Shown piece after piece: positions 1-7,307 of a stretch of DNA of 15,092 nt (the stretch's first letter is position 1; each line of letters starts with the position of its first letter). Origin of the DNA: CBDUQI01 sp965369325 (GTDB lineage: Bacteria; Pseudomonadota; Gammaproteobacteria; Steroidobacterales; JBCBZW01); the NCBI GenBank assembly GCA_965369325.1, contig CBDUQI010000145.1, forward strand, positions 1 through 15,092. The letters run 5' to 3'. Under the pieces are notes generated by a model, which was given only the letters and a program-made list of their open reading frames with translations, made no database searches and was not told where the DNA came from. Both the position numbers and the translations under genes were made by a program.

Positions 1-67
1 GCGCCACCAGCGCGATCAGTTGCTCATCCACAGCCGTCAACTGCTCGCGCAATTGTTCCAATTCCAT
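1..67 (-). CDS. N-terminal fragment of a chorismate mutase-type gene (PheA/TyrA-like), cut by the window edge
   Basis: Reading leftward from an ATG at 67-65 gives 22 codons, MELEQLREQLTAVDEQLIAL followed by VA. This matches the first helix of AroQ-class chorismate mutase domains, where the pattern LR..I..vDe.LL.LL is typical of the N-termini of E. coli PheA and TyrA. A GGAG ribosome binding site lies 6 nt before the ATG, which supports the start. Chorismate mutase converts chorismate to prephenate for phenylalanine and tyrosine synthesis in the cytoplasm. The rest lies outside the window, so a stand-alone mutase, a P-protein (with prephenate dehydratase) and a T-protein (with prephenate dehydrogenase) cannot be told apart. 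The gene diverges from mtnA across a 170-nt gap. Confidence 0.72.
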   Translation of the reverse strand, partial: MELEQLREQLTAVDEQLIALVA

Positions 68-237
68 CCGATACTCCACACCCACTCTGCGCAATCGCGT
101 AACTTAACCTGCGCCGGGACTGTGGGGAAATTTGGTTACCGGTGTAAGGGATGACAAAATCAGGCACCAATCGCCAACGCGAATGATGGGACCGGCACCC
201 GATGCCGGGTGGATGAGTATTTGGAGCACGCAACAAC
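68..237. promoter_or_regulatory. Divergent control region between the chorismate mutase gene and mtnA
   Basis: These 170 nt separate two genes transcribed away from each other, so both promoters should lie here. For mtnA, TTGGTT (132-137) and CAAAAT (155-160) with a 17-nt spacer are a weak candidate. On the other strand TTGTCA (complement of 152-157) resembles a -35 box but has no good -10 partner. The mtnA ribosome binding site is GGAG at 223-226, 11 nt before the GTG start. I see no recognisable SAM riboswitch, although the downstream gene belongs to methionine salvage. Confidence 0.4.
192..211 (+). other. Two mutually exclusive short hairpins in the mtnA leader
   Basis: CCGGCA (192-197) pairs with TGCCGG (203-208). 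The overlapping CACCCG (196-201) pairs with CGGGTG (206-211). Both stems are perfect 6-bp stems sharing the same bases, and they end 11 nt before the GGAG ribosome binding site of mtnA. Pairing is seen in the sequence; any regulatory role is a guess, and GC-rich DNA produces such stems by chance. Confidence 0.25.
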
Positions 238-1374
238 GTGAACATCGACGGCAAGCACTATCGCACTATCTGGTTACATCCCGAGGAGCCTGACACGGTA
301 CAAATTATTGATCAGCGCTGGTTGCCCCACCAATTTATCATCGCCAATATCAAGACTTTGGAGGAAGGCATTGCGGCCATCGCCGACATGCTGGTGCGCG
401 GCGCGCCGCTAATCGGCGCGACCGCTGCCTGGACGCTGTACCTGGTGGCGTGCCAAGCGCCCGATGGCGAGAAAGGCGATCAACGGCTGCGCGAAGCTGC
501 CCATGCGCTGATTGCCGCGCGGCCCACTGCCATCAACCTGCGTTGGGCGGTGGCCCGCATGGGCACCGCGCTGGCCGGCCTGCATGACCGTCAAGCACGC
601 GCATCACGGGCGCGGGAGGAGGCCGAGCGCATCTGCGATGAAGATGCCGACACCAACCGGCAATTGGGTGAACATGGAGTGCGCCTGTTGCGCGACCTGC
701 ACCAACAACACGCTCGTCCGATCAACATTCTTACTCACTGCAACGCGGGCTGGCTAGCCACCGTCGACTGGGGCACAATCAGCGCACCTATCTATCTGGC
801 ACATGCGGCCGGCATCGACGTGCACGTGTGGGTGGACGAAACGCGCCCGCGCAACCAAGGCGCACACCTCACCGCGTGGGAACTGGCCGGCGCCGGCATC
901 CCGCATACGCTTATTGTCGACAACGCAGGCGGGCATCTTATGCAACAGGGCCTGGTGGACATTTGCATCATCGGCACGGATCGCACCACCCGCAACGGCG
1001 ATGTCTGCAACAAAATCGGCACTTACCTAAAAGCGCTGGCCGCATACGATAATCAGGTGCCGTTTTACATCGCCCTGCCCTCCAGCACGATCGACTGGGA
1101 GCTAGCAGATGGGATGCAGATCCCCATCGAACAGCGCGATCCCACCGAGGTGACACAGGTGCAGGGCTGGCTCAGCGACACTGCGCACGCCGAGGGCGGC
1201 ACGCTGGCCGAGGTACGCATTACACCCGCGCAAACCGAAGCGGCGAATCCGGCTTTCGACGTCACCCCGGCACGGCTGGTCACTGGCTTGATTACCGAAC
1301 GCGGGGTGTGCGCTGCCAGCCCTGAAGGCCTGGCTGGCCTGTTCCCCGAGCGCGCTCAGGCGGCCAGCCGATGA
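238..1374 (+). CDS. mtnA: S-methyl-5-thioribose-1-phosphate isomerase (MtnA)
   Basis: MtnA isomerises 5-methylthioribose-1-phosphate to 5-methylthioribulose-1-phosphate in cytosolic methionine salvage; many family members also accept 5-deoxyribose-1-phosphate. Family motifs are clear in the 378-residue protein: RGAPLIGATAAW at 54-65, THCNAG with the catalytic Cys168, DETRPRNQGAHLTAWEL at 200-216, and GTDRTTRNGDVCNKIGTY at 246-263 with the catalytic Asp248. Length is slightly above the usual 340-370. The eIF2B-alpha-like relatives are less likely because both active-site residues and their contexts are kept. The start is a GTG with GGAG 11 nt upstream, and no nearby ATG in frame competes. Its TGA overlaps the ATG of the aldolase gene (ATGA at 1371-1374), so it leads a translationally coupled operon. 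No MTA phosphorylase or MTR kinase gene is present in the window. Confidence 0.95.
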   Translation: MNIDGKHYRTIWLHPEEPDTVQIIDQRWLPHQFIIANIKTLEEGIAAIADMLVRGAPLIGATAAWTLYLVACQAPDGEKGDQRLREAAHALIAARPTAINLRWAVARMGTALAGLHDRQARASRAREEAERICDEDADTNRQLGEHGVRLLRDLHQQHARPINILTHCNAGWLATVDWGTISAPIYLAHAAGIDVHVWVDETRPRNQGAHLTAWELAGAGIPHTLIVDNAGGHLMQQGLVDICIIGTDRTTRNGDVCNKIGTYLKALAAYDNQVPFYIALPSSTIDWELADGMQIPIEQRDPTEVTQVQGWLSDTAHAEGGTLAEVRITPAQTEAANPAFDVTPARLVTGLITERGVCAASPEGLAGLFPERAQAASR

Positions 1375-1973
1375 TTGACGAGGGCGTCATCAAGTTTCGC
1401 TGCCACTGGCGGCAGACGCCCGCCGTTGCGCCGGAGCGAGTGGCTGCGTTGAATGCCTGGCGCCGACGGCTACATGCGCTTGGTCAAATCGGCTACGATG
1501 AACAACACCAAGTGGGCTATGGCAACCTCAGCCAGCGCGACCCGCTGACCGGCGAGGTATTGATTACCGCCACGCAGACCGGGCATTTGCCGCAATTGAG
1601 CGCGCAACACTATGTGCGCATCAGTGCATACGATCTGGACACCAATGAGGTGCACTGCGACGGACCGCTGCAGCCGAGCGCCGAGGCCATGACCCACATG
1701 GCTATCTACGATGCCGTGGCCAGTGCACAAGCCGTTTTCCACGTGCACGATGCCAAGCGCTGGAAGGCCTTGCGCGGGCGCATCGCCACCACCGGCGCGC
1801 ACGTACCATACGGCACGCCCGCGATGGCCTACGAGCTTAAGCGCTTGTGCGCCCAAGCGGATTTCGTGCAACATCGTCTGGCCGTGATGGCTGGGCATGA
1901 TGATGGTCTGATCGCGTTTGGCAACTCGCTGGAGGAGGCTGGCAGCGCCGTGCTGCAGCACATCGACTCATGA
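1371..1973 (+). CDS. Class II aldolase/adducin-family protein, candidate methylthioribulose-1-phosphate aldolase (or MtnB-like dehydratase)
   Basis: The 200-residue protein has the class II (zinc) aldolase layout: GNLS at 51-54, ITATQTGHLP at 65-74, PSAEAMTHMAIYD at 102-114 with Glu105 at the position of the catalytic acid of fuculose-1-phosphate aldolase, and HVH at 124-126 supplying two zinc ligands. A likely third ligand is His176 in GHDDGLIAFG, where FucA and MtnB have an HG directly. Class II aldolases cleave ketose-1-phosphates to dihydroxyacetone phosphate plus an aldehyde. Because it overlaps mtnA by ATGA and is followed by another ATGA overlap, the product of MtnA is the natural substrate candidate. 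The alternative is MtnB-type dehydration in the classical salvage route; no mtnC or mtnD is present here. Family assignment is firm, the substrate is inferred from context. Confidence 0.85.
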   Translation: MIDEGVIKFRCHWRQTPAVAPERVAALNAWRRRLHALGQIGYDEQHQVGYGNLSQRDPLTGEVLITATQTGHLPQLSAQHYVRISAYDLDTNEVHCDGPLQPSAEAMTHMAIYDAVASAQAVFHVHDAKRWKALRGRIATTGAHVPYGTPAMAYELKRLCAQADFVQHRLAVMAGHDDGLIAFGNSLEEAGSAVLQHIDS

Positions 1974-2677
1974 AACTCTACACCGGTACCAGTGGCTTCA
2001 GCTACAAGGAATGGAAGGGGCCGTTCTATCCGCCCAAAACACCCGCCAGCAAGATGCTGGCCTACTACGCGCAACACCTGGGTGCGGTCGAAATGAACAA
2101 CACGTTCTACCGCATGCCCAAGGCGCAGACGCTGCAAACCTGGGCCTCACAGGTTCCCGATACGTTTCGTTTCGCGGTGAAGGCTTCGCGCAAAATCACC
2201 ACGTTCAAACGGCTGAAAAATGTGGAGGAAGAGACTGCGTACCTGGTCGGCGCCTTGGACAGCCTGGGCGACAAGCTGGGCATCGTGCTGTTTCAGCTTC
2301 CGCCCAAGATGACGTGCGACCTGGCGCGGCTAAGCGCCTTTATCGAGTTGCTACCTGAGCAAATGCCAGCGGTATTCGAATTCAGGCACGAGTCCTGGAA
2401 TAACGATGAAGTCCTGGAGATATTGCGAGCGCGCGGTTACGCGTTGTGTCTGAACGACATAGACGCGCAGTCCCCACCGCCACTGGTGATCACCGGACGC
2501 TACGCGTATTTGCGCTTGCGCCGGGTGGAGTACGACGACACGCAGCTCGCCCACTGGCTGGCCACACTACAAAGCGCCTCACTGGCGCACGCCTTCGTGT
2601 TCTTTAAACATGAAGACGAGGCGACCGGCCCGGCCCTGGCGCAACGTTTTATGGCGCTGGCTGCGCAGGCCGAGTAA
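1970..2677 (+). CDS. DUF72 domain-containing protein (YecE-like, predicted TIM barrel)
   Basis: The 235-residue protein carries the recognisable DUF72 signature from its first residues: GTSGFSYKEWKGPFYP at 7-22, EMNNTFYR at 41-48, RFAVKASRKIT at 66-76, then FQLPP, FEFRHESW and, near the end, FVFFKHEDEATGPALAQRF. The family is widespread in bacteria (E. coli YecE), is thought to fold as a TIM barrel and has no established activity. Length is normal and there is no signal peptide, so it should be cytosolic. Its ATG overlaps the stop of the aldolase gene (ATGA at 1970-1973), making it the third gene of the mtnA operon. That placement hints at sugar-phosphate or methionine-salvage chemistry, which is inference only. 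Confidence 0.9.
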   Translation: MKLYTGTSGFSYKEWKGPFYPPKTPASKMLAYYAQHLGAVEMNNTFYRMPKAQTLQTWASQVPDTFRFAVKASRKITTFKRLKNVEEETAYLVGALDSLGDKLGIVLFQLPPKMTCDLARLSAFIELLPEQMPAVFEFRHESWNNDEVLEILRARGYALCLNDIDAQSPPPLVITGRYAYLRLRRVEYDDTQLAHWLATLQSASLAHAFVFFKHEDEATGPALAQRFMALAAQAE

Positions 2678-2708
2678 GCACGCACAAGGTAGTGCCCGCT
2701 TACTTGCC
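2668..2708. terminator. Hairpin at the convergent junction, probable bidirectional terminator without a T-tract
   Basis: AGTAAGC (2673-2679) pairs with GCTTACT (2698-2704), inner GCAC (2682-2685) pairs with GTGC (2692-2695) around the loop AAGGTA, and outer GGC (2668-2670) pairs with GCC (2706-2708). The stop codons of both convergent genes lie inside the stem. No run of T follows on either strand, so this is not a canonical intrinsic terminator. Position between converging genes supports a role in transcript ends. Confidence 0.45.
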
Positions 2709-3389
2709 GGCGCTGCGCACGCGGGTGATGTTATGCGCATCCGTAAAGTGCTTTAGATAGGCCGGCGGCTCAATGCCCTCACGCAGGCGCACATCTGGCG
2801 CGGGCGCATCGGCCACGGTGCGAAACGCTACCACGCCAGCCCACACGTCCAGCGCGTAATCTGCCTCTTTGTCTTGCGGATCGCCGGCGCGCACTTTCGC
2901 CGAAAATGTTTCGATCGGCATGCGCAGGACGGTTGTCGCACCCAACTCCTTGCGATTACCAGGACGAGCATCGGTTTCACGGCCGGGCATCATGCATCGC
3001 ATCATGTGATCCATCGCATCGGCCTTCTCCGCCTCCGCTTCAATCAGCTGCACAGGCCCCAAGACCACCACAGAGCGGTAGTTGGCCGAGCTCTCGAAGG
3101 CCGAGCGGGCCAGCACCAGCCCATCGGTATGGGTAACGGTCACACAGGCGGGCGCCCCGTCGGCCAGGTGTTTCAGCAGGCGGCTGGCCACGGAACCGTG
3201 CAGCAGCAATTCGTCATCGCGGCGGGCGTACAGCATGGGGATCACGTAGGGCTGAGCGCCGTCGGTAATACCCACGTGCCCTACGAAGCCATCATCCAAA
3301 ATCGCGTATGCCGTGTCACGGTCGTACGCGCCCCGCTCGCTCACCCGCTTTACCTGGGATTTAATCTCATCGCTCATGGCCCTAACCAT
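2700..3389 (-). CDS. Pyridoxamine 5'-phosphate oxidase-family protein (NimA-like FMN-binding split barrel)
   Basis: The 229-residue product matches the FMN-binding split-barrel family often annotated as pyridoxamine 5'-phosphate oxidase-like or NimA-like. Telling segments are GFVGHVGITDGAQPYVIPML (34-53), LLLHGSVASRLLKHL, TVTHTDGLVLARSAFESS, ANYRSVVVLG and later PGNRKELGATTVLRMPIETF, SAKVRAGDP and YALDVWAGVVAF. Such proteins bind FMN, F420 or haem and reduce small molecules; the substrate is not readable here, and true PdxH activity is unlikely. The protein lacks a signal peptide. The start is uncertain: the ATG at 3389 has only a poor GCGGA-like site, and an in-frame ATG at 3377 (four codons later) has AGGG almost adjacent. 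It is a single gene, convergent with the DUF72 gene and divergent from the TPR gene. Confidence 0.85.
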   Translation of the reverse strand: MVRAMSDEIKSQVKRVSERGAYDRDTAYAILDDGFVGHVGITDGAQPYVIPMLYARRDDELLLHGSVASRLLKHLADGAPACVTVTHTDGLVLARSAFESSANYRSVVVLGPVQLIEAEAEKADAMDHMMRCMMPGRETDARPGNRKELGATTVLRMPIETFSAKVRAGDPQDKEADYALDVWAGVVAFRTVADAPAPDVRLREGIEPPAYLKHFTDAHNITRVRSAGK

Positions 3390-3509
3390 AGGGCCAATCC
3401 GCCACTGCTGCCATTCTCAATCGCCCGAAAATGCGCCCTGCACAGTATCGATCCGAGTGCCGTATCACGTTACGGCGCAATAATATCGATGCCCACGCGG
3501 CAGGCATCT

Positions 3510-3543
3510 TATAATGGTGCTCTTTGGCTGGTTCGCGTGAGGA
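3510..3543 (+). promoter_or_regulatory. Possible promoter -10 element and ribosome binding site of the TPR gene
   Basis: A perfect TATAAT lies at 3510-3515 and GAGGA at 3539-3543, 6 nt before the GTG at 3550. A transcript starting near 3522 would have a leader of about 28 nt. No -35 hexamer resembling TTGACA is found at 16-18 nt spacing, so the promoter may need an activator or may be spurious. The rest of the 160-nt gap (3390-3549) must also hold the promoter of the divergent split-barrel gene, but I see no convincing element for it. Confidence 0.4.
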
Positions 3544-3549
3544 CCCAAC

Positions 3550-5907
3550 GTGTCCGATAGTTTCTTTGGTGAGTTAAGGCGGCGACGGTTACTGCAGATT
3601 GTCGGTATCTTCCTCGGCGCCGCCTGGGTGGGGGTGGAGTTTACCGACTGGATTGTCACCCGCTATGCGCTAAACAGTCATATCGTTGATAAAGTGCTGG
3701 CTGGTGCGCTGTCGATGACCCCGGCGGTGGCGATAGTGGCGTGGTTCCATGGCGCACCCGGTCGCGACGCTTGGCACCCGATGGAGCGCGTTGCTATACC
3801 GGTCAATGCGCTGGCCGCTGCCGCGCTCGTAGCCAGCATCGGCGGTGGCGGTGAAGTACAGGCCAGCGTCAAAACGGTGACGGCCACAGACGAGGACGGC
3901 CAAGAGATTGTTCGCCAGGTGGTCGAACAATCGCAAAAACGCGGACTCGCATTGTTTTTCCTCAACAATCAGTCAGGCGATGAGTCCCTCGACTGGTTAC
4001 AGTACGGGGCGAGCATCGCACTCGGCAAAGACCTGCAGCAGAACCCATTCTTCAGCATTGCTACCGCCTATTCAGGCTGGGAGCAATACGGCTTTTTCAT
4101 GATGCGCAAAGCCGGCTATCCCGAAGGGCTTAATCTACCGACCGCGTTGCAGCGGGACATTGCCGAGCGCTGGGGCAAGCAGTATTTTCTGAGCGGAACG
4201 TTTAACCATGTGGAAGGTGAGTACCGCATTGACCTTGACCTGTTTGAGACCGAATCCGGGCGCAAGCGCAACACCTTCACGGTAAGTGGCGACAACGTGA
4301 TGAGCCTGACCGATGAGCTCACCCAATTGATTGTCGGCCAATTGGGTCTGCCCGACCCGGCCTCCATTGGCCTGCCCGACGATGGCGTGGCCATCCAAGA
4401 CCTACCGGTCGCCGAGCGCCTGACCGAGTCGATGGAGGCCTTCCGCCAGTTTGTGCTTGGCCGCAACGAAGTGCATCTACGCAATGAGACCGAGCAGTCC
4501 TACGCCTATTACTCGCGCGCGGTGGAGATCGACCCGTCCTTCGCTCTGGCCAACGTGGAGCTGGGCAGCAAGTTATTCAACAGCGGGCGCACCCTGGATG
4601 GCGCGATGGCGGTACAGAGTGCTCTACAGCACGAGTATCGGTTACTGGATCAGGATGCGTTTCTGGCCAAAGCGCTTAACTACGTGTTCCGCGGGCAGCG
4701 CGATAAAGAGGTGGCGGTGTACCGAATGTGGGCGGAGTTGGCCCCGTACAATCCTGCTGCGCACGCGAATTTGGGTTTTGCCCAGCTATATGCGAGCAAT
4801 GACGTGGCCAGTGCACTTGATAGTTTCAAGAAAGTCTACGAGGTGGATCCCAGCGAGCACTGGGCACTGGCCAAAATCGCTGAGCTGCATGAGGTGCTGG
4901 GCGAACCGGCAACGGCGCGAGAGTACTACGAGCGTGCTATCCAGGCTCGCCCTGACGATCACAGCATCGCGCTTGCGCTCGGCAGGCTCAAACGTCGCGA
5001 AGGGGACCTGGCCGGCGCGCGACAGGACTTTGAACGCGCCAGCATCCTGGCCACCTCCTATGTTGACCCGGTGCTGTCGGTCGCCAATCTGGATATTCGC
5101 GAAGGCCACTACGAGCAGGCTGAGCAGCGCTTGAACGATGCACAGAACATTGCGACCACGCCGCGCCAAGATGCGGCGGTATTGCGAGAACGCCTGAATC
5201 TGCTGTCGGTGACCGGCCAGGAAACCGCGTTTCTGAAAACGCTTGAGCAACTGGACGCCTCCGAAAAAGAATTCCGCACACCGATCAACCGGATTATGGG
5301 CGTCTGGATCGACAATATCGGACACTTCGCCCGTGCCGGACGCACCGAGGAAGGGGTGAGAAAACTTCAGGCATTAGAGCTGGAGCTGGAAGCGCCGATG
5401 AATTCGCTGTTGCAGATCGGCCACCTGGTACTGCGCCTGACCACGGGTGAAGCAGACAAGGCAGAACAACACGGGCAACAGGTCGAAGCGTTCATGCAGG
5501 GCTTCAAACGTGACGACATGCTCTACGCGGTCGCCTACAGCAAAGCCCGCATTGAGTATCAGCGCGGCAACTTGGCTGACGCACTCACGTACATGGAGAA
5601 GGCCTACGAGATGTACGACGGCTCGGTGCAAAGCCTGGAAGATGAAAAAGAAGGCTTCGATATCCTGACCCGGATGGGCGCGTTCTATATCGAATCGGAC
5701 CGCCTGGATGACGCACAACGTGTGCTTGAGCAGGTGACCTCAAAGTACCCGGCACACCCGGAGGCCAACTTTGAACTCACCCGGCTGTTCGCGGCGCGCG
5801 GCGATCAGGCCGGCGCGCAGGCACGCCTGGACATCGTCAACGCCGCCATGCGCAACGCGGACGCCACCAACCCGCTCAAACAACAGCTAGCCAACTTTAC
5901 GATGTAA
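3550..5907 (+). CDS. Membrane-anchored TolB/FlgO-like and tetratricopeptide repeat protein
   Basis: This 785-residue protein opens with FFGELRRRRLLQIVGIFLGA (5-24). That resembles the short F..ELkRR.v segment plus membrane helix at the front of many proteobacterial cyclase, kinase and winged-helix receptors with TPRs. Hydrophobic stretches at about 14-36, 49-68 and 81-98 suggest three membrane segments. Residues about 133-265 (LALFFLNNQSGDESLDWLQY and onward) look like the TolB N-terminal/FlgO-like domain that follows in those receptors. From about 315 on, repeats such as AYYSRAVEIDPSFALANVEL, ALDSFKKVYEVDPS and AREYYERAIQARPDDHSIAL are TPRs, reaching close to the C-terminus. No cyclase, kinase or DNA-binding domain is seen, so it may be a scaffold or sensor. 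The GTG start is chosen for its GAGGA site 6 nt upstream. It appears monocistronic. Confidence 0.85.
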   Translation: MSDSFFGELRRRRLLQIVGIFLGAAWVGVEFTDWIVTRYALNSHIVDKVLAGALSMTPAVAIVAWFHGAPGRDAWHPMERVAIPVNALAAAALVASIGGGGEVQASVKTVTATDEDGQEIVRQVVEQSQKRGLALFFLNNQSGDESLDWLQYGASIALGKDLQQNPFFSIATAYSGWEQYGFFMMRKAGYPEGLNLPTALQRDIAERWGKQYFLSGTFNHVEGEYRIDLDLFETESGRKRNTFTVSGDNVMSLTDELTQLIVGQLGLPDPASIGLPDDGVAIQDLPVAERLTESMEAFRQFVLGRNEVHLRNETEQSYAYYSRAVEIDPSFALANVELGSKLFNSGRTLDGAMAVQSALQHEYRLLDQDAFLAKALNYVFRGQRDKEVAVYRMWAELAPYNPAAHANLGFAQLYASNDVASALDSFKKVYEVDPSEHWALAKIAELHEVLGEPATAREYYERAIQARPDDHSIALALGRLKRREGDLAGARQDFERASILATSYVDPVLSVANLDIREGHYEQAEQRLNDAQNIATTPRQDAAVLRERLNLLSVTGQETAFLKTLEQLDASEKEFRTPINRIMGVWIDNIGHFARAGRTEEGVRKLQALELELEAPMNSLLQIGHLVLRLTTGEADKAEQHGQQVEAFMQGFKRDDMLYAVAYSKARIEYQRGNLADALTYMEKAYEMYDGSVQSLEDEKEGFDILTRMGAFYIESDRLDDAQRVLEQVTSKYPAHPEANFELTRLFAARGDQAGAQARLDIVNAAMRNADATNPLKQQLANFTM

Positions 5908-5913
5908 GCGCAC

Positions 5914-5946
5914 GGTGATCCGGCCGTCTACGCCGCCCGGACCACC
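5914..5946. terminator. Hairpin between convergent TPR and glycosyltransferase genes
   Basis: GGTGATCCGG (5914-5923) can pair with CCGGACCACC (5937-5946) with one mismatch and a 13-nt loop. It sits just after the TAA of the rightward gene (5905-5907) and downstream of the leftward glycosyltransferase stop at 5979. There is no T-tract on either side, so a terminator role rests on position and stem strength. Confidence 0.35.
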
Positions 5947-5978
5947 ACAGCTAAGATGTGGCCCGACTGACGCCTGCC

Positions 5979-7307
5979 TCACTCGGCCATCAGACCAAAT
6001 GGCGGCGGATTCCGCCGCAACTCGCACCAGCTCACGTTGGGAAACTGCTCGCGCGCCAGCAAATGCAAAAACCGCAGCGTCGCGAGCGCGTCAAACCGCG
6101 TGTGCAAATGACGCCTCCATTGCGCGCCGTGACGCGACTGCGAAAACGCATGCCTCAGGCTGGCCTGAAAACCTAAAGCATCCAGGGCGCTCACGGTTGC
6201 CGGCGGCAGTCGAGCCATACACTTCCAGGCCCGCTCGGCGTTGCCGCATCGGCGCAGTTCATCACTCATCGCCAGCACCTCGCGCAGCGCGGCGATAGCG
6301 TCGGGATGCTCAAACACGGGCGCATCGTGCGGGTTTCCCGTCTCCTCCAGTTGCCTGACCGCCTGACCTGTACCGAACGGCACACGATTCGAATGCCGAT
6401 GTGTGATAAGCAACTGCGGCCCTGGCAGCGCCAAAATATCGCCCGTCTTGGCCAGTTTGTTTAGCACATGGAAATCCTCACCGGCCGCCCGCTTCGCGAA
6501 TCCGCGCACCCGTGCGTAATGCAACAGGTTAATCGCAAGCGTGCTACCCACTGTGTGGTACGCGTAGCCGGAGCCGGCCCAGCGCAACGCGTCCACATAG
6601 TACTGCAGCCGCTGCTCATACAGGCGTATGCACACGTCGGACTGGCCCGCCGCCACCACATGCCGGAACGGGTAGAGCATCGCGGCGACCGGCGCGCTGG
6701 CCGCGGGAATCTGAAAGTAGTCGGCTGGCAGAGACACATCAGCATCCGTGCAGTGCACCCAACCGCTGCTTAGCTGGCCAGCCTCATACAGCGCCAGCGC
6801 GATATCAGCCGCTATTTTCCTCGCCTTGCCTACGCCCTCTTTCGGTGAGATTTGTGCGTATTTATAACGATCCAGCACTAACGCATGCGAGGCACCAAAG
6901 CGGCACAATAACGCAGCCGTGTCGCCCGTGGGTACCAACGACGTGAACGAATCCAACGACGGCTCACGCAAGGGCTTGTTCGACCGGCGACTGGACCGCT
7001 TGTCGGACGATTCTGGCACGGGTACCTCGCGGCCCGACGGCGACCAGGCAACAGGCATGCCGACCTGCGCGAAGCGCTGATACAACGCATGATTGGCGGG
7101 CGAGTGCGCGCCAGGCGATGGTTGATTGATCACGACAATTGCAAGCACATCCGGAATTTTGCCCAAGAACCCCGTTAACTGATCGAACCAGGCAAGCGGC
7201 TCGTCCCGCGCCGGGATAGCCACCACGTGCTGCCAGTGCGAGCTTAAGCACTGCGCCAATTGGGCCTCTGGCTCAGCGTAGCGGCTTAAGTATTGGTGGG
7301 CACTCAA
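5979..7307 (-). CDS. Glycosyltransferase family 2-like protein (GT-A fold), cytosolic
   Basis: The 442-residue protein has the marks of a GT-A enzyme: an N-terminal strand with IPARDE (31-36), a second strand with VVINQPS, GVGKARKIAADIALALYEAG (158-177), the DxD-type WVHCTDADVSLP (183-194) expected to bind a metal and nucleotide sugar, and AGEDFHVLNKLAKTG (275-289), similar to the ED motif of family 2 transferases. HSNRVPFGTG (305-314) is another conserved-looking element. No signal or membrane segment is evident. The start is a TTG, overlapping the TGA of miaE in the arrangement TTGA (7307-7304); an upstream TAG in the same frame leaves no other start, and the first internal ATG is at residue 84. 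Translation probably depends on coupling to miaE. The acceptor is unknown. Confidence 0.78.
   Translation of the reverse strand: MSAHQYLSRYAEPEAQLAQCLSSHWQHVVAIPARDEPLAWFDQLTGFLGKIPDVLAIVVINQPSPGAHSPANHALYQRFAQVGMPVAWSPSGREVPVPESSDKRSSRRSNKPLREPSLDSFTSLVPTGDTAALLCRFGASHALVLDRYKYAQISPKEGVGKARKIAADIALALYEAGQLSSGWVHCTDADVSLPADYFQIPAASAPVAAMLYPFRHVVAAGQSDVCIRLYEQRLQYYVDALRWAGSGYAYHTVGSTLAINLLHYARVRGFAKRAAGEDFHVLNKLAKTGDILALPGPQLLITHRHSNRVPFGTGQAVRQLEETGNPHDAPVFEHPDAIAALREVLAMSDELRRCGNAERAWKCMARLPPATVSALDALGFQASLRHAFSQSRHGAQWRRHLHTRFDALATLRFLHLLAREQFPNVSWCELRRNPPPFGLMAE

Noticed and set aside
68..237. SAM or other methionine riboswitch before mtnA
   Set aside because: I could not find the conserved multi-stem core of known SAM riboswitches; only short isolated stems are present.
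1470..1961. 163-codon open frame opposite the aldolase gene
   Set aside because: It is fully antisense to a gene with clear family motifs; the protein is rich in H, G and V with no recognisable domain, as expected from the complement of GC-rich coding DNA.
2874..3560. 228-codon rightward open frame over the split-barrel gene
   Set aside because: It mirrors the leftward FMN-binding protein and crosses into the control region of the next gene; the His- and Arg-rich translation shows no family features.
4786..5325. 179-codon leftward open frame inside the TPR gene
   Set aside because: It is antisense to TPR repeats that are well supported in the forward frame, and it has no domain signature.
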